A DNA stretch of 42,885 nucleotides from an uncultured Bacilli bacterium (GTDB lineage Bacteria; Bacillota_I; Bacilli_A; RF39; UBA660): NCBI GenBank assembly GCA_910584255.1, contig CAJTXV010000016.1:1-42885 (forward strand), read 5' to 3'. A model generated the notes under the pieces. That model had not been told where the DNA came from, did not search any database, and was given only the letters and a program-made list of their open reading frames with translations. Below are positions 26,381-34,360 of the stretch, one piece after another. How positions within the stretch are numbered: the first letter of the stretch is position 1; each line of letters begins with the position of its first letter. A program made the translations under genes and the position numbers.

Positions 26381-26789
26381 TTCTCTTAATTCTCCTCATA
26401 ATTGGTTTTGTAATAATTATTTCTACTAGTTGATTCATAATAGATATTAAAATTGCTAACAAAAAAGCAATGAAAATATTGGTAATTTGAAAGTGTTCCC
26501 TCAGTATCCAGTCGGTTAGTTTTAGGATAAATAAATTAATACAAGGATAGAAGATTCCTACTGTAATTCCAGTAATTGGAATTGTTAAAAAGAAAAGAAT
26601 CGGTTTGATGGTTTTATTTAAAATGAATATGATTAAGGTAGCTACCAATCCATAAAGGTAAAGATGCTCATCATCAATTTGAAAGGTATCAAAAAAGGTA
26701 GCGACAAATACAAGTATTAGTGCATACCCTAGAATTTGTAAGACCCATTCTATTAAATCTTCCACTCTTTTTTTTGTAGTTTTTGTCAT
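26373..26789 (-). CDS. Phage holin 4 / YvlD-like membrane protein (PF04020-type)
   Basis: A 138-residue protein with four hydrophobic segments and the motif NKTIKPILFFLTIPITGITVGIF shape, typical of the PF04020 family (called holin-like, but chromosomally conserved in Firmicutes and not phage-linked). ATG 26789 follows GGGTGAG; a TTG 12 bases further up is less likely. It is placed between uvrA (12 bases) and lgt (overlap). Function is unknown; a membrane role is all that can be said. Confidence 0.75.
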   Translation of the reverse strand: MTKTTKKRVEDLIEWVLQILGYALILVFVATFFDTFQIDDEHLYLYGLVATLIIFILNKTIKPILFFLTIPITGITVGIFYPCINLFILKLTDWILREHFQITNIFIAFLLAILISIMNQLVEIIITKPIMRRIKRNE

Positions 26790-26801
26790 GCTCTCACCCA
26801 A

Positions 26802-29612
26802 TTATTTTAATATTTTTCTTAAAAAATCACCCGTTGCAGATTCCTTTGCTTTGGCAACTACTTCTGGTGTTCCTGTTGTGACAACACATCCGCCACGGTC
26901 TCCTCCCTCTGGTCCTAAGTCAATGATATAATCTGCACATTTCACTACATCTAAATTATGTTCAATAATTATTACAGTATCCTTATTATCTACTATTTTA
27001 TTAAATATTGCAAGTAATCTTTTAATATCTGCAGAGTGTAATCCTGTCGTTGGTTCGTCTAATATATATAAGGCCTTTCCAGTTGGTTTCTTTTGTAATT
27101 CTTTCGCTAATTTTACACGTCCTGCTTCTCCTCCTGAGAGAGTTGTTGCACTTTGTCCTAATTTAATATATCCAATCCCAACGTCTTCTAGAACTTGTAA
27201 TTTATTTTTTATCTTTGGTACGTTTTCAAAAAACTTTAAAGCATCGGTTACTCTCATATCTAATACCTCTGCAATATTTTTATCCTTATATTTTATTTTT
27301 AATGTTTCACTATTATATCTTGTACCATGGCACACCTCACATGGAATATAGACATCTGGTAAAAAATGCATTTCTATTTTCTTGACTCCATCTCCGCGGC
27401 ATGCTTCGCATCTTCCACCTTTCACATTGAATGAGAATCTATTTTTTTCAAAGCCATTCATTCTGGCTTCCTTTGTATTTGTAAATAAATCACGAATCTC
27501 ATCAAACACTCCAGTATATGTTGCAGGATTACTTCTTGGTGTTCTTCCAATTGGGTTTTGAGAAATCTCAATGACTTTATCAATCTCTTCTAATCCTAAT
27601 ATTTTTTTATGTTTTCCTGGTTTATCTTTACTTTTATAGACTTTAGAATAAGCGGCTCTACAAAGAATTTGATTTACTAATGTACTCTTTCCACTTCCTG
27701 AAACACCAGTAACACAAGTAATGGTCCCTAATGGAAATTTTACATCTATATTTTTTAGATTGTTTTCGCTAGCACCTTTTATTTCAATGTATTTTCCATT
27801 TCCTTTACGTCGTTTTGTTGGAACTTCAATTTTTTCCTTCCCACTTAAGTATCTACCTGTAATACTGTTTTCATTTTTCATTACTTCTTTTGGAGCACCA
27901 GCAGCTACAATGTAACCTCCTTCACTTCCAGCTTTTGGTCCAACGTCTACTAAGTAATCACTTGCTAGCATCGTATCTGTATCGTGTTCTACTACAATCA
28001 ATGTATTGCCTAAATCACGCATTTCTAATAAGGATTTAATTAGTTTTTCATTGTCTCTTTGGTGAAGTCCAATACTAGGTTCATCTAATACATAAAGTAC
28101 TCCTGTTAGTTTAGATCCAATTTGAGTTGCCAGACGAATTCTTTGTGCTTCTCCACCTGATAGGGTTCCTGCGGATCTACTTAAAGTAAGGTATTCTAGT
28201 CCAACATTTTTTAAAAATGATAAGCGTGAGCGAATTTCTTTAATTAATAGATTGGAAATTTCTTGTTGAGATTGTGTTAGTTTTAATGAATCGAAGAATT
28301 CAATGAGTTGTTTAATACTAAGACAAGTAACCTCATAAATATTCTTCTTTCCTACTAAAACAGATAACACACTATCCTGTAGTCTACTTCCATGACAGAT
28401 TTCACACTCTGTTTCAATCATATAGTTTTCTAGCCACTCACGAATCCATTCGCTATTTGTTTCCATATACCTTCTTTCTAAGTTGTTGATAATTCCCTCA
28501 TAGTAGTCTTTCTGATTATATAAATTTCCACTTTTAGAACGGTAATTAAAGTGAATTAATTCATCACTTCCATATAAAATGTAGTTTTGTTCTTTTTTTG
28601 TAAGCTTGGAAAATGCTTTATTCATATCAATTTTATAGTGTTTACATAGGCATTCAAGCCGTTTGAAATCTAATGCCTCTGGATCATCTGTTAGTGTTTT
28701 TATGGCACCATTATTTAGACTTTTTTCTTTATCTGGTACTACTAAATCAGGGTCCATTTTTAATTTGATTCCCAAACCCTTGCAATCGATACATGCACCG
28801 AAGGGTGCATTAAAGCTGAACATTCTAGGTTCTAATTCTGGAAGTGAAAAATCACAGTATGGACAGGCAAAGTTCTCTGAAAATACAATTTCTTTGTCCC
28901 CTACAAAATCGACTACGACTTTTCCATGAGCCATTTTAGTCGCTGTTTCAATAGATTCCATTAATCTACCACGACTATCTTCTTTTAGAACTATACGATC
29001 AATAATTACGTCAATGTCGTCTTTTTTATTTTTCTCTAAGGTAATTTCTTCACTTAAATCATAGGTTTCTCCATTGATGCGAACACGTACAAATCCTTCT
29101 TTTCTTAAATCATCCAACAGATCCTTATGGGTTCCCTTTTCTCCGTGAATAACTGGTGCCATGATTACAATCTTGGTACCCACTTCTCTTTCCATAATTT
29201 TGTTCGCCATTTCTTCGATACTTTGAGATGTGATTGGGACATGATGATTTGGACAATAAGGCGTACCAATGCGAGCAAATAATAATCGTAAATAATCATA
29301 GATTTCTGTTACCGTTCCTACCGTAGAACGTGGATTTTTACTTGTCGTTTTTTGATCAATACTAATCGATGGAGAAAGTCCTTCAATCGAATCTACATCT
29401 GGCTTTTCAGTTCCCCCTAAAAACTGTCTCGCATATGCAGATAAACTCTCCACATACCGACGTTGTCCTTCTGCATAAATTGTGTCAAAAGCAAGAGAAC
29501 TTTTCCCACTTCCAGACACACCTGTCATAACAATTAATTTATTTTTTGGGAGTGTTAAATCTACATTTTTTAAGTTATTTTCTCTTGCTCCCTTAATTAT
29601 AATTTGATCCAT
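26802..29612 (-). CDS. uvrA: Excinuclease ABC subunit A
   Basis: A DNA damage-recognition ATPase of 936 residues. It has two ABC modules with Walker A GVSGSGKSS near the N-terminus and GVSGSGKST in the second half, two ABC signatures beginning LSGGEA, and zinc-binding cysteine pairs (CPYC ... CIDC; CEIC; CEAC ... CEVC). ATG 29612 is chosen because GGGTGG lies five bases upstream. UvrB is encoded 4.7 kb away at 34361-36322, so the two are not in the usual adjacent uvrBA pair. It starts the operon with lgt and trxB. Confidence 0.98.
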   Translation of the reverse strand: MDQIIIKGARENNLKNVDLTLPKNKLIVMTGVSGSGKSSLAFDTIYAEGQRRYVESLSAYARQFLGGTEKPDVDSIEGLSPSISIDQKTTSKNPRSTVGTVTEIYDYLRLLFARIGTPYCPNHHVPITSQSIEEMANKIMEREVGTKIVIMAPVIHGEKGTHKDLLDDLRKEGFVRVRINGETYDLSEEITLEKNKKDDIDVIIDRIVLKEDSRGRLMESIETATKMAHGKVVVDFVGDKEIVFSENFACPYCDFSLPELEPRMFSFNAPFGACIDCKGLGIKLKMDPDLVVPDKEKSLNNGAIKTLTDDPEALDFKRLECLCKHYKIDMNKAFSKLTKKEQNYILYGSDELIHFNYRSKSGNLYNQKDYYEGIINNLERRYMETNSEWIREWLENYMIETECEICHGSRLQDSVLSVLVGKKNIYEVTCLSIKQLIEFFDSLKLTQSQQEISNLLIKEIRSRLSFLKNVGLEYLTLSRSAGTLSGGEAQRIRLATQIGSKLTGVLYVLDEPSIGLHQRDNEKLIKSLLEMRDLGNTLIVVEHDTDTMLASDYLVDVGPKAGSEGGYIVAAGAPKEVMKNENSITGRYLSGKEKIEVPTKRRKGNGKYIEIKGASENNLKNIDVKFPLGTITCVTGVSGSGKSTLVNQILCRAAYSKVYKSKDKPGKHKKILGLEEIDKVIEISQNPIGRTPRSNPATYTGVFDEIRDLFTNTKEARMNGFEKNRFSFNVKGGRCEACRGDGVKKIEMHFLPDVYIPCEVCHGTRYNSETLKIKYKDKNIAEVLDMRVTDALKFFENVPKIKNKLQVLEDVGIGYIKLGQSATTLSGGEAGRVKLAKELQKKPTGKALYILDEPTTGLHSADIKRLLAIFNKIVDNKDTVIIIEHNLDVVKCADYIIDLGPEGGDRGGCVVTTGTPEVVAKAKESATGDFLRKILK

Positions 29613-29631
29613 AGTTACCACCCGTTTTCTT

Positions 29632-29640
29632 ATTATAGCA
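29632..29640 (-). promoter_or_regulatory. Extended -10 promoter of uvrA
   Basis: On the minus strand TGC precedes a perfect TATAAT (29632-29637), an extended -10 element. No LexA-type operator was recognised around it. Confidence 0.55.
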
Positions 29641-29810
29641 CAAATTTCTATTGATTTGCATCTTCTTTCTCTATGAATATATCATACAAACATAGGTTCG
29701 TCAATTATATTTTATTGATTAACTTCTTTTATTTTGTACTTACGAAATTTCCCTTACTTTTGAATTATATATAGAATAAACTCAGTAATAACAACGATTT
29801 CACTTAGAAA

Positions 29811-29856
29811 AAAACATCCTAATTTTTGATTTGTATTCAATTTTATAGGATGTTTT
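29811..29856. terminator. Bidirectional hairpin terminator in a non-coding gap
   Basis: Perfect 11-bp arms 29811-29821 and 29846-29856, loop 24 bases, A-rich before and T-rich after. The gap 29622-30090 holds no credible gene. It also has a 7-bp inverted repeat at 29889-29907 and the inverted repeat at 30013-30048. What the hairpin terminates on the plus strand is unclear. Confidence 0.6.
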
Positions 29857-30012
29857 TTTATGTTTTATAGCAAATGGCTTTTCACTTATTTGTATATGCG
29901 ATACAAAATTATATTAATTCAATTCTTTTTGTACTGTTCAGTATAAAATTATAATTCCTAGAGTGTATTTTCATCTCATGTTCCATCGCATTCCCACCTA
30001 ACAAGAATTATA

Positions 30013-30048
30013 CTATCATTGTTATATACTATTATTTGATAATGATAG
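30013..30048. repeat. Inverted repeat upstream of the GNAT gene
   Basis: CTATCATT (30013-30020) and AATGATAG (30041-30048) are perfect inverted copies 20 bases apart, 42 bases before the GNAT start. It may be an operator or a leader hairpin; no T run follows, so it is not a terminator. Confidence 0.4.
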
Positions 30049-30090
30049 CAAAGATTAATATAATAATGGATAATTAAAAGGGAGGGTTGC

Positions 30091-30654
30091 ATGATAAAAG
30101 TAGAGAGTTTAAAAGATTATTTAAAAACTAACAATACTGAAGAATTCATAGATATAGCAACAAAAATTTATGCGCTTATCGATTTTATTGGTCATGATTA
30201 TCCCAAACATAAAGAATGGTATTTTCTAAAACAGTTACCTGCTATTTTCGGAGAAGAAAGAAATATTTTATTTGTTAGAGATCCTGAAAATCTGAATGAA
30301 ATTATTGCCATCGCTTGTTTAAAAGAGAATAAAGAGGAACGAAAAATATGCACCATATACGTTTCAGATAAGTTTAGAAAAATGGGTATAGGAACAGCAA
30401 TTGTCGAGGAGGCAATGAAATGGCTAGGTACAACGAAACCGCTTATCACATTTGTAGATTATAAATTAGAGATGTTTCAATCTATGATTCATAAATATAA
30501 TTGGGAATTAACTGAAGTAGTTTCTGAATTATATAGTGATGAATCACAAGAATTATGTTTTAATGGAACTCTTATTAAAAATAAAGAATCTATTCTAAAA
30601 CAACCACTATATAAAAGACTTGTAGAGTCATTAAAATGTAGAAAATCAAATTAG
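30091..30654 (+). CDS. GNAT family N-acetyltransferase
   Basis: A 187-residue protein with GNAT motif A FRKMGIGTAIVEEAMKWL (about residues 108-125) following a beta strand CTIYVSDK. The C-terminal 60 residues are lysine-rich and not conserved in a way I recognise. GGGAGGG precedes ATG 30091. It is the only plus-strand gene between clpP and nagZ, with its own terminator at 30694-30717. Substrate unknown. Confidence 0.8.
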   Translation: MIKVESLKDYLKTNNTEEFIDIATKIYALIDFIGHDYPKHKEWYFLKQLPAIFGEERNILFVRDPENLNEIIAIACLKENKEERKICTIYVSDKFRKMGIGTAIVEEAMKWLGTTKPLITFVDYKLEMFQSMIHKYNWELTEVVSELYSDESQELCFNGTLIKNKESILKQPLYKRLVESLKCRKSN

Positions 30655-30693
30655 GTAAGTTAAGAATTACAAGCAGATTTTATCTTAAAGGGT

Positions 30694-30717
30694 AAGTATT
30701 TTTAACATCGTACTTAT
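30694..30717 (+). terminator. Terminator of the plus-strand GNAT gene
   Basis: A 6-bp stem TAAGTA (30694-30699) with TACTTA (30712-30717) followed by seven T on the plus strand. Confidence 0.6.
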
Positions 30718-30760
30718 TTTTTTGTTACCATTATTCTATAAATTCTTTTATGATAATTAA

Positions 30761-30782
30761 AAAGAGAAGCTTCATTCTCTTT
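30761..30782 (-). terminator. Terminator of the 84-residue membrane protein gene
   Basis: Perfect 8-bp arms 30761-30768 and 30775-30782, loop of 6, then a T-rich run on the minus strand. Confidence 0.65.
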
Positions 30783-30791
30783 CTACCGTTT

Positions 30792-31046
30792 TTATTTACT
30801 TTCTTGTTTTTTTCCACCAAACTGTTTTACTAAGAATACAACTAGTAATACGGCCGCTACGATTAGAACGATTGTCCCAATTGTAATCATCATATCTCCA
30901 GGGTTCGCATTTCCACTAGTTAAAAAGCTACTTAGTCTAGCACTTGAATCGTCATTTAATGTTTTACCCAAAGCATAAAGTATAATACCTACAATAAATG
31001 AAATAATACTTAGAACTAGGGATAGTTTTTTACCTTTTTGACTCAT
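30792..31046 (-). CDS. Small two-pass membrane protein
   Basis: An 84-residue protein with two clear hydrophobic segments (about 8-27 and 53-74) joined by a polar loop of about 25 residues, and basic ends (MSQKGKK at the start, GGKKQESK at the end). Both ends are therefore predicted to be cytoplasmic. I recognise no family. AGGTGG lies upstream of ATG 31046. It has its own promoter and terminator. Confidence 0.75.
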   Translation of the reverse strand: MSQKGKKLSLVLSIISFIVGIILYALGKTLNDDSSARLSSFLTSGNANPGDMMITIGTIVLIVAAVLLVVFLVKQFGGKKQESK

Positions 31047-31071
31047 TTCTTTTCCACCTATTTTCTTCTTA

Positions 31072-31100
31072 ATTATATATTTCTTTTAAATGGACGTCAA
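31072..31100 (-). promoter_or_regulatory. Sigma-A promoter of the 84-residue membrane protein
   Basis: On the minus strand: TTGACG (31095-31100), 17-base spacer, TATAAT (31072-31077). Confidence 0.75.
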
Positions 31101-31109
31101 GAAAAAGAA

Positions 31110-31129
31110 AAATACCAAAGTTGGTATTT
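31110..31129 (-). terminator. Terminator of the 229-residue unknown gene
   Basis: Perfect 8-bp arms 31110-31117 and 31122-31129 with a 4-base loop, followed by TTCTTTTT on the minus strand. It overlaps the stop codon. Confidence 0.7.
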
Positions 31130-31817
31130 AGCTTAGTGTTTTTTGATAAGCTACTGGGGCTTGTTGTTGTACGTTTTCTGGTTGACTTAGTGCTTCCTGC
31201 TGTTTCATTTCTGAAACCATTTTTACTTCTTGTTCTACAGTTTCAACGATGATAGGTTCTCTTTCTTGTAGTACACTACAAATTGTCTTTAATCCTTCTT
31301 GTTTTAATGTGTCATCGCCTTTTCCCATTTGATCTAATAAAATTCTTTCGACTCCATTTTTGTAAGTAGCAATTTGTTGTTCTACACTCTGATTACTTGT
31401 ATCTAAAACAGTATCATTTACTACCATAGCGCTTTTATGTGTTCCACCCTCTACATTCGTTTGTAATTCATCGATAAAACCACCAATTCCTGTTCCAAGA
31501 ACAGTCTTTTGACTTAGTTTATTTAATCTGTCGACTAATTTTCCTGTTTGCTGATTTAATTCTTCCTTTTTAGAAGAATCACTAGTATGACTTGCAATTA
31601 AAGATTCTAATACTGTTTTCTTTAGTGTAGAAGACGTTGTTAGATAAGCAAGTAAATTATACGATTCCATCTTACCATCTTTTTCTATACGTTCTAAGTC
31701 TACTGACTTCCCATTTCTATAAGGTTCTATGAGATTTAGAAAAGAGCGACGATCATAACTATCTAATAAAGTTCTGGTTACATATTCTTTTGTTAATTGT
31801 TCACTTGCTTCATACAT
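31128..31817 (-). CDS. Hypothetical soluble protein, helical
   Basis: A 229-residue protein with no export signal and no hydrophobic segment. It is rich in Gln, Glu, Lys and Thr; the sequence looks mostly helical, and the last 40 residues are Gln/Pro-rich (PENVQQQAPV), probably disordered. GGAGGGAT precedes ATG 31817. It has its own promoter and terminator, flanked by two other unknown genes in the same style. I recognise no family. Confidence 0.7.
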   Translation of the reverse strand: MYEASEQLTKEYVTRTLLDSYDRRSFLNLIEPYRNGKSVDLERIEKDGKMESYNLLAYLTTSSTLKKTVLESLIASHTSDSSKKEELNQQTGKLVDRLNKLSQKTVLGTGIGGFIDELQTNVEGGTHKSAMVVNDTVLDTSNQSVEQQIATYKNGVERILLDQMGKGDDTLKQEGLKTICSVLQEREPIIVETVEQEVKMVSEMKQQEALSQPENVQQQAPVAYQKTLS

Positions 31818-31840
31818 ACTTATCCCTCCTAATTAATTCC

Positions 31841-31870
31841 ATCATATCCATTTTTTACATTTATTGTCAA
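31841..31870 (-). promoter_or_regulatory. Sigma-A promoter of the 229-residue unknown gene
   Basis: On the minus strand: TTGACA (31865-31870), 18-base spacer, TATGAT (31841-31846). Confidence 0.7.
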
Positions 31871-31921
31871 TAATATTGTGTAAAACAAAATGTAAATAGT
31901 GTAAACAGTAGACAAAAGAAA

Positions 31922-31944
31922 AAAGCAACCATTTAAGCTGCTTT
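31922..31944 (-). terminator. Terminator of the 115-residue unknown gene
   Basis: Eight-base arms 31922-31929 and 31937-31944 with one G-U pair, loop of 7, then TTTCTTTTG on the minus strand. Confidence 0.6.
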
Positions 31945-32280
31945 CTTTAATACTTTTTCATGTTTATCTGTATCTAAAACTTTTGCTTCTTTTAAGCCAG
32001 TTCTTTCTACAAGTTTTTCTACTTTATTACTACTGATAAACCATCCGATTTCTTTATCCTTCATATAGGAAGCCAGTGGAATAATCTTATTTATATTATG
32101 ATACTCATAATTTTTAACTGGTTTGAATTTTGCATTTTTTGCTTTTGATGTTTTTTCTAGAATTACTACTTTAGGTACAATTTGACTTTCATTGATTCCT
32201 GCATTTGGATTGATGGTATCTACAAAACCAAAGAAGATTTTTTCTGTATCAAAGTAACTTGGAAGTTTTAAATTCAACAT
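31933..32280 (-). CDS. Hypothetical protein, basic
   Basis: A 115-residue, lysine-rich soluble protein (KTSKAKNAKFKPVKNYEYHN, C-terminus EKVLKKAA) with alternating short hydrophobic strands. I recognise no family. AGGAGG precedes ATG 32280 and a perfect consensus promoter lies at 32320-32348, so high expression is likely. Confidence 0.7.
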   Translation of the reverse strand: MLNLKLPSYFDTEKIFFGFVDTINPNAGINESQIVPKVVILEKTSKAKNAKFKPVKNYEYHNINKIIPLASYMKDKEIGWFISSNKVEKLVERTGLKEAKVLDTDKHEKVLKKAA

Positions 32281-32319
32281 ACAATTTTTCCTCCTTTTCC
32301 CTAATTAATTACGAGGGTT

Positions 32320-32348
32320 ATTATACTGAAAAAGTGGTCATTTGTCAA
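32320..32348 (-). promoter_or_regulatory. Perfect consensus promoter of the 115-residue unknown gene
   Basis: On the minus strand: TTGACA (32343-32348), 17-base spacer, TATAAT (32320-32325). Confidence 0.85.
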
Positions 32349-32382
32349 TAGATTTAATCAAAAACACAAGAATATAAAAGAG

Positions 32383-32410
32383 AAAGGCAGGATTTTCTTA
32401 TCCTACCTTT
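32383..32410 (-). terminator. Terminator downstream of the ankyrin-like gene
   Basis: Eleven-base arms 32383-32393 and 32400-32410 with one G-U pair and a 6-base loop, then CTCTTTTAT on the minus strand. Confidence 0.65.
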
Positions 32411-32521
32411 TTAGACTAAATATCATCTCATACCTTGAATCAGAGTCTTATTCCCTTATTCAAAAAAATATGTAAATAATTCATGTATTTTTCCCATTTT
32501 GTAATCACAATTTAATTCAGA

Positions 32522-32911
32522 TTACATATTTCTAATACTCGATGAGTTCTCAGTTACTTCTTCTGGGATGTGAATATCGTCATGCTTAAAATTATCAATT
32601 AAGAATTCTCGTTGCTCTTTTGTTGCCATCTTCCATAATAGATTAAATTTTTCCTGTCGGTCGGTTATTTCTCTATGTACTAAGCAATCAATTAAAGGTG
32701 TATGTGGTAGTCCAAAGAAATCATCTTCCTTCAAATGCATCCCTTTTTCTGAAACTAACTGCAATGTTTGTAAAGCCTCGGATCCCCCCTGAAAAATTAA
32801 ACTCTTCACCAAAACGCTATCTTCTACCTTCGTAATATCAAAGTCTTTCTTACTCGCAATCCATTCTAATACCTTCATATCCTTACTGAATCCAATGACT
32901 CCTGATGCCAT
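32522..32911 (-). CDS. 3' part of ankyrin-like gene, in the -1 frame
   Basis: A 129-residue frame that continues the ankyrin-like pattern of the upstream frame (EALQTLQLVSEKGMHLKEDDFFGLPHTPLIDCLV). Its ATG 32911 has no good ribosome binding site. Its frame is open upstream back to the A8 run at 32930-32937, where it meets the 175-residue frame. Joined there, the sequence reads smoothly ...EIKKKATVFERMASGVIGFSKD..., giving one protein of roughly 297 residues. It is therefore probably not an independent gene but the second half, reached by programmed -1 frameshifting or separated by a one-base deletion. Confidence 0.6.
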   Translation of the reverse strand: MASGVIGFSKDMKVLEWIASKKDFDITKVEDSVLVKSLIFQGGSEALQTLQLVSEKGMHLKEDDFFGLPHTPLIDCLVHREITDRQEKFNLLWKMATKEQREFLIDNFKHDDIHIPEEVTENSSSIRNM

Positions 32912-33402
32912 TCTTTCAAATACTGTAGCTTTTTTTTAATTTCCTTTTTCTCAGTAAATACGTCCATCAGACCTCCTTGAAGCACATATCCTAAGTAAGT
33001 ATTGTGATTGATATTTGCCCCATGTTGATATAAGAACTCTGACATCATTAACAGGCGATTGGTCTCTTCCTCCATTTGTGCATTCAATTCAGAATCTAAT
33101 TCATCCTTACTTGAGCTAGAAGTTTGACTAAGGGCATCATCCAATTTCATATGCTTTTGTTTTCTATATAGGTCTATTGTGTTAAATATATTACTTGTGT
33201 ACGCATCTGCTGCCATCCCAAGGGTTGATTCTTCCTTTTCAAGAAGTTCAATACTCGCACCACTTTCTAAAAGTTCATTGACTGTTTCTACATTTAAATT
33301 TTTAATTGCATATTCTAAATTGCTTTGAAGACGTGTGAATTTTCTTTTTTGATCTAATTCTAATAAATAATCTTTTAATTGTTCTAACAATGTTTTTTCC
33401 AT
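32875..33402 (-). CDS. 5' part of ankyrin-like gene, frame ends after slippery site
   Basis: A 175-residue frame starting at ATG 33402 behind AAGGAG. It carries ankyrin-like helices: AIKNLNVETVNELLESGASIELL near residues 31-53 and FLYQHGANINHNTYLGYVLQGG near 122-143. At the A8G run the frame reads AAA AAA AAG, then diverges into 17 atypical codons ending at TGA 32875. The heptamer A AAA AAG is the E. coli dnaX slippery site, and AAGGA lies about 6 bases upstream of it. Ankyrin proteins mediate protein binding; the partner is unknown. Confidence 0.65.
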   Translation of the reverse strand: MEKTLLEQLKDYLLELDQKRKFTRLQSNLEYAIKNLNVETVNELLESGASIELLEKEESTLGMAADAYTSNIFNTIDLYRKQKHMKLDDALSQTSSSSKDELDSELNAQMEEETNRLLMMSEFLYQHGANINHNTYLGYVLQGGLMDVFTEKKEIKKKLQYLKEWHQESLDSVRI

Positions 33403-33505
33403 AACTTATACTCCTTTTTTAAGTATAATATAGGTTTTTTCTCTAATCTACAAAGAAATAATCCATTTAACAGATTTAGACAACACATATCAAAAATCAT
33501 TTTTT

Positions 33506-34357
33506 TTATCTATTTCTATCAAACTTTTCTTTAAAATTACAATGTTTACACAGTTCTTCTGTTACTCTACGTTTTTTAAAACTATTTCTCATTTCAAATA
33601 CTCTATCACTTTTTAGAATTAATTCTAATTTCATTTGATGGATATTTCCTAAATTAATTACACCCTCTCCATCTAAACAACAGGGTACTACTGTTCCATC
33701 TACTAATATTGCAATCTGATCTTTTAAAGCATGGCAATAGCCCTCTTCCTTATAGTAGTTATTTTCTAGTTCTGGCCATAAGAATTCATTTGCTTTATTC
33801 ACATAAATATTTTCTCTGATTTTTATATTCTCTTGTGTCATTATTTTATCCACTGTTTCTGTTGATAATTTATAATAAGAAATAATTTTATTCACAATTT
33901 CTGTGGATTTTTCATCCAATTGATTGTCTTCTAAAGTCCAAAGCCGGTAAACCACTTGTATATTTTTTGGAATTTGGTCTATGGATTCAAAGATATCATC
34001 TAAATATTTTTCTTTTTTATTTTCACTATGAAGAGAAATATTAATCTGACGAATGCAAAAACTATCTTTTAAAAGAGAAACTCTTTCTTTTATCAAGGTT
34101 CCATTCGTAGTAATGGTTACTTTTTTATGATATTTTTCTGAAAGTTCTAAGATCTCTTTTAGATTCGGATGTAGCAAAGGTTCTCCTTTTACATGTAGAT
34201 AAATGTAATCTGTGAAAGAATCAATCTTTTTTAATATTTCCTCAAATTCAAGAGTTGTCATTATTTTTTTATTTCTTTTTGTTTTAGTACAAAAAGAACA
34301 AGATAGATTACAGGCATTTAATATTTCTATATAAATCCGTTTTAGTCGTTTTTTCAT
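33506..34357 (-). CDS. Radical SAM/SPASM-type enzyme
   Basis: A 283-residue enzyme with the radical SAM cluster CNLSCSFC (Cys16, Cys20, Cys23), the GEPLLHP strand and TTNGTLI. The C-terminal part carries further cysteines in a SPASM-like pattern (GYCHAL; DGTVVPCCLDGEGVINLGNI; CKHCNFK), so auxiliary Fe-S binding is likely. Such enzymes modify peptides or proteins, but no convincing precursor peptide is nearby. It starts 3 bases after uvrB and so is cotranscribed with it. Substrate unknown. Confidence 0.88.
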   Translation of the reverse strand: MKKRLKRIYIEILNACNLSCSFCTKTKRNKKIMTTLEFEEILKKIDSFTDYIYLHVKGEPLLHPNLKEILELSEKYHKKVTITTNGTLIKERVSLLKDSFCIRQINISLHSENKKEKYLDDIFESIDQIPKNIQVVYRLWTLEDNQLDEKSTEIVNKIISYYKLSTETVDKIMTQENIKIRENIYVNKANEFLWPELENNYYKEEGYCHALKDQIAILVDGTVVPCCLDGEGVINLGNIHQMKLELILKSDRVFEMRNSFKKRRVTEELCKHCNFKEKFDRNR

Positions 34358-34360
34358 TTT

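Noticed and set aside
29879..29960. A short plus-strand frame in the uvrA-GNAT gap
   Set aside because: About 26 codons, no ribosome binding site, composition not protein-like.
33384..33500. A 38-codon frame with four Cys next to the radical SAM gene, considered as a precursor peptide
   Set aside because: No Shine-Dalgarno sequence, and it runs through the promoter and start region of the ankyrin-like gene.
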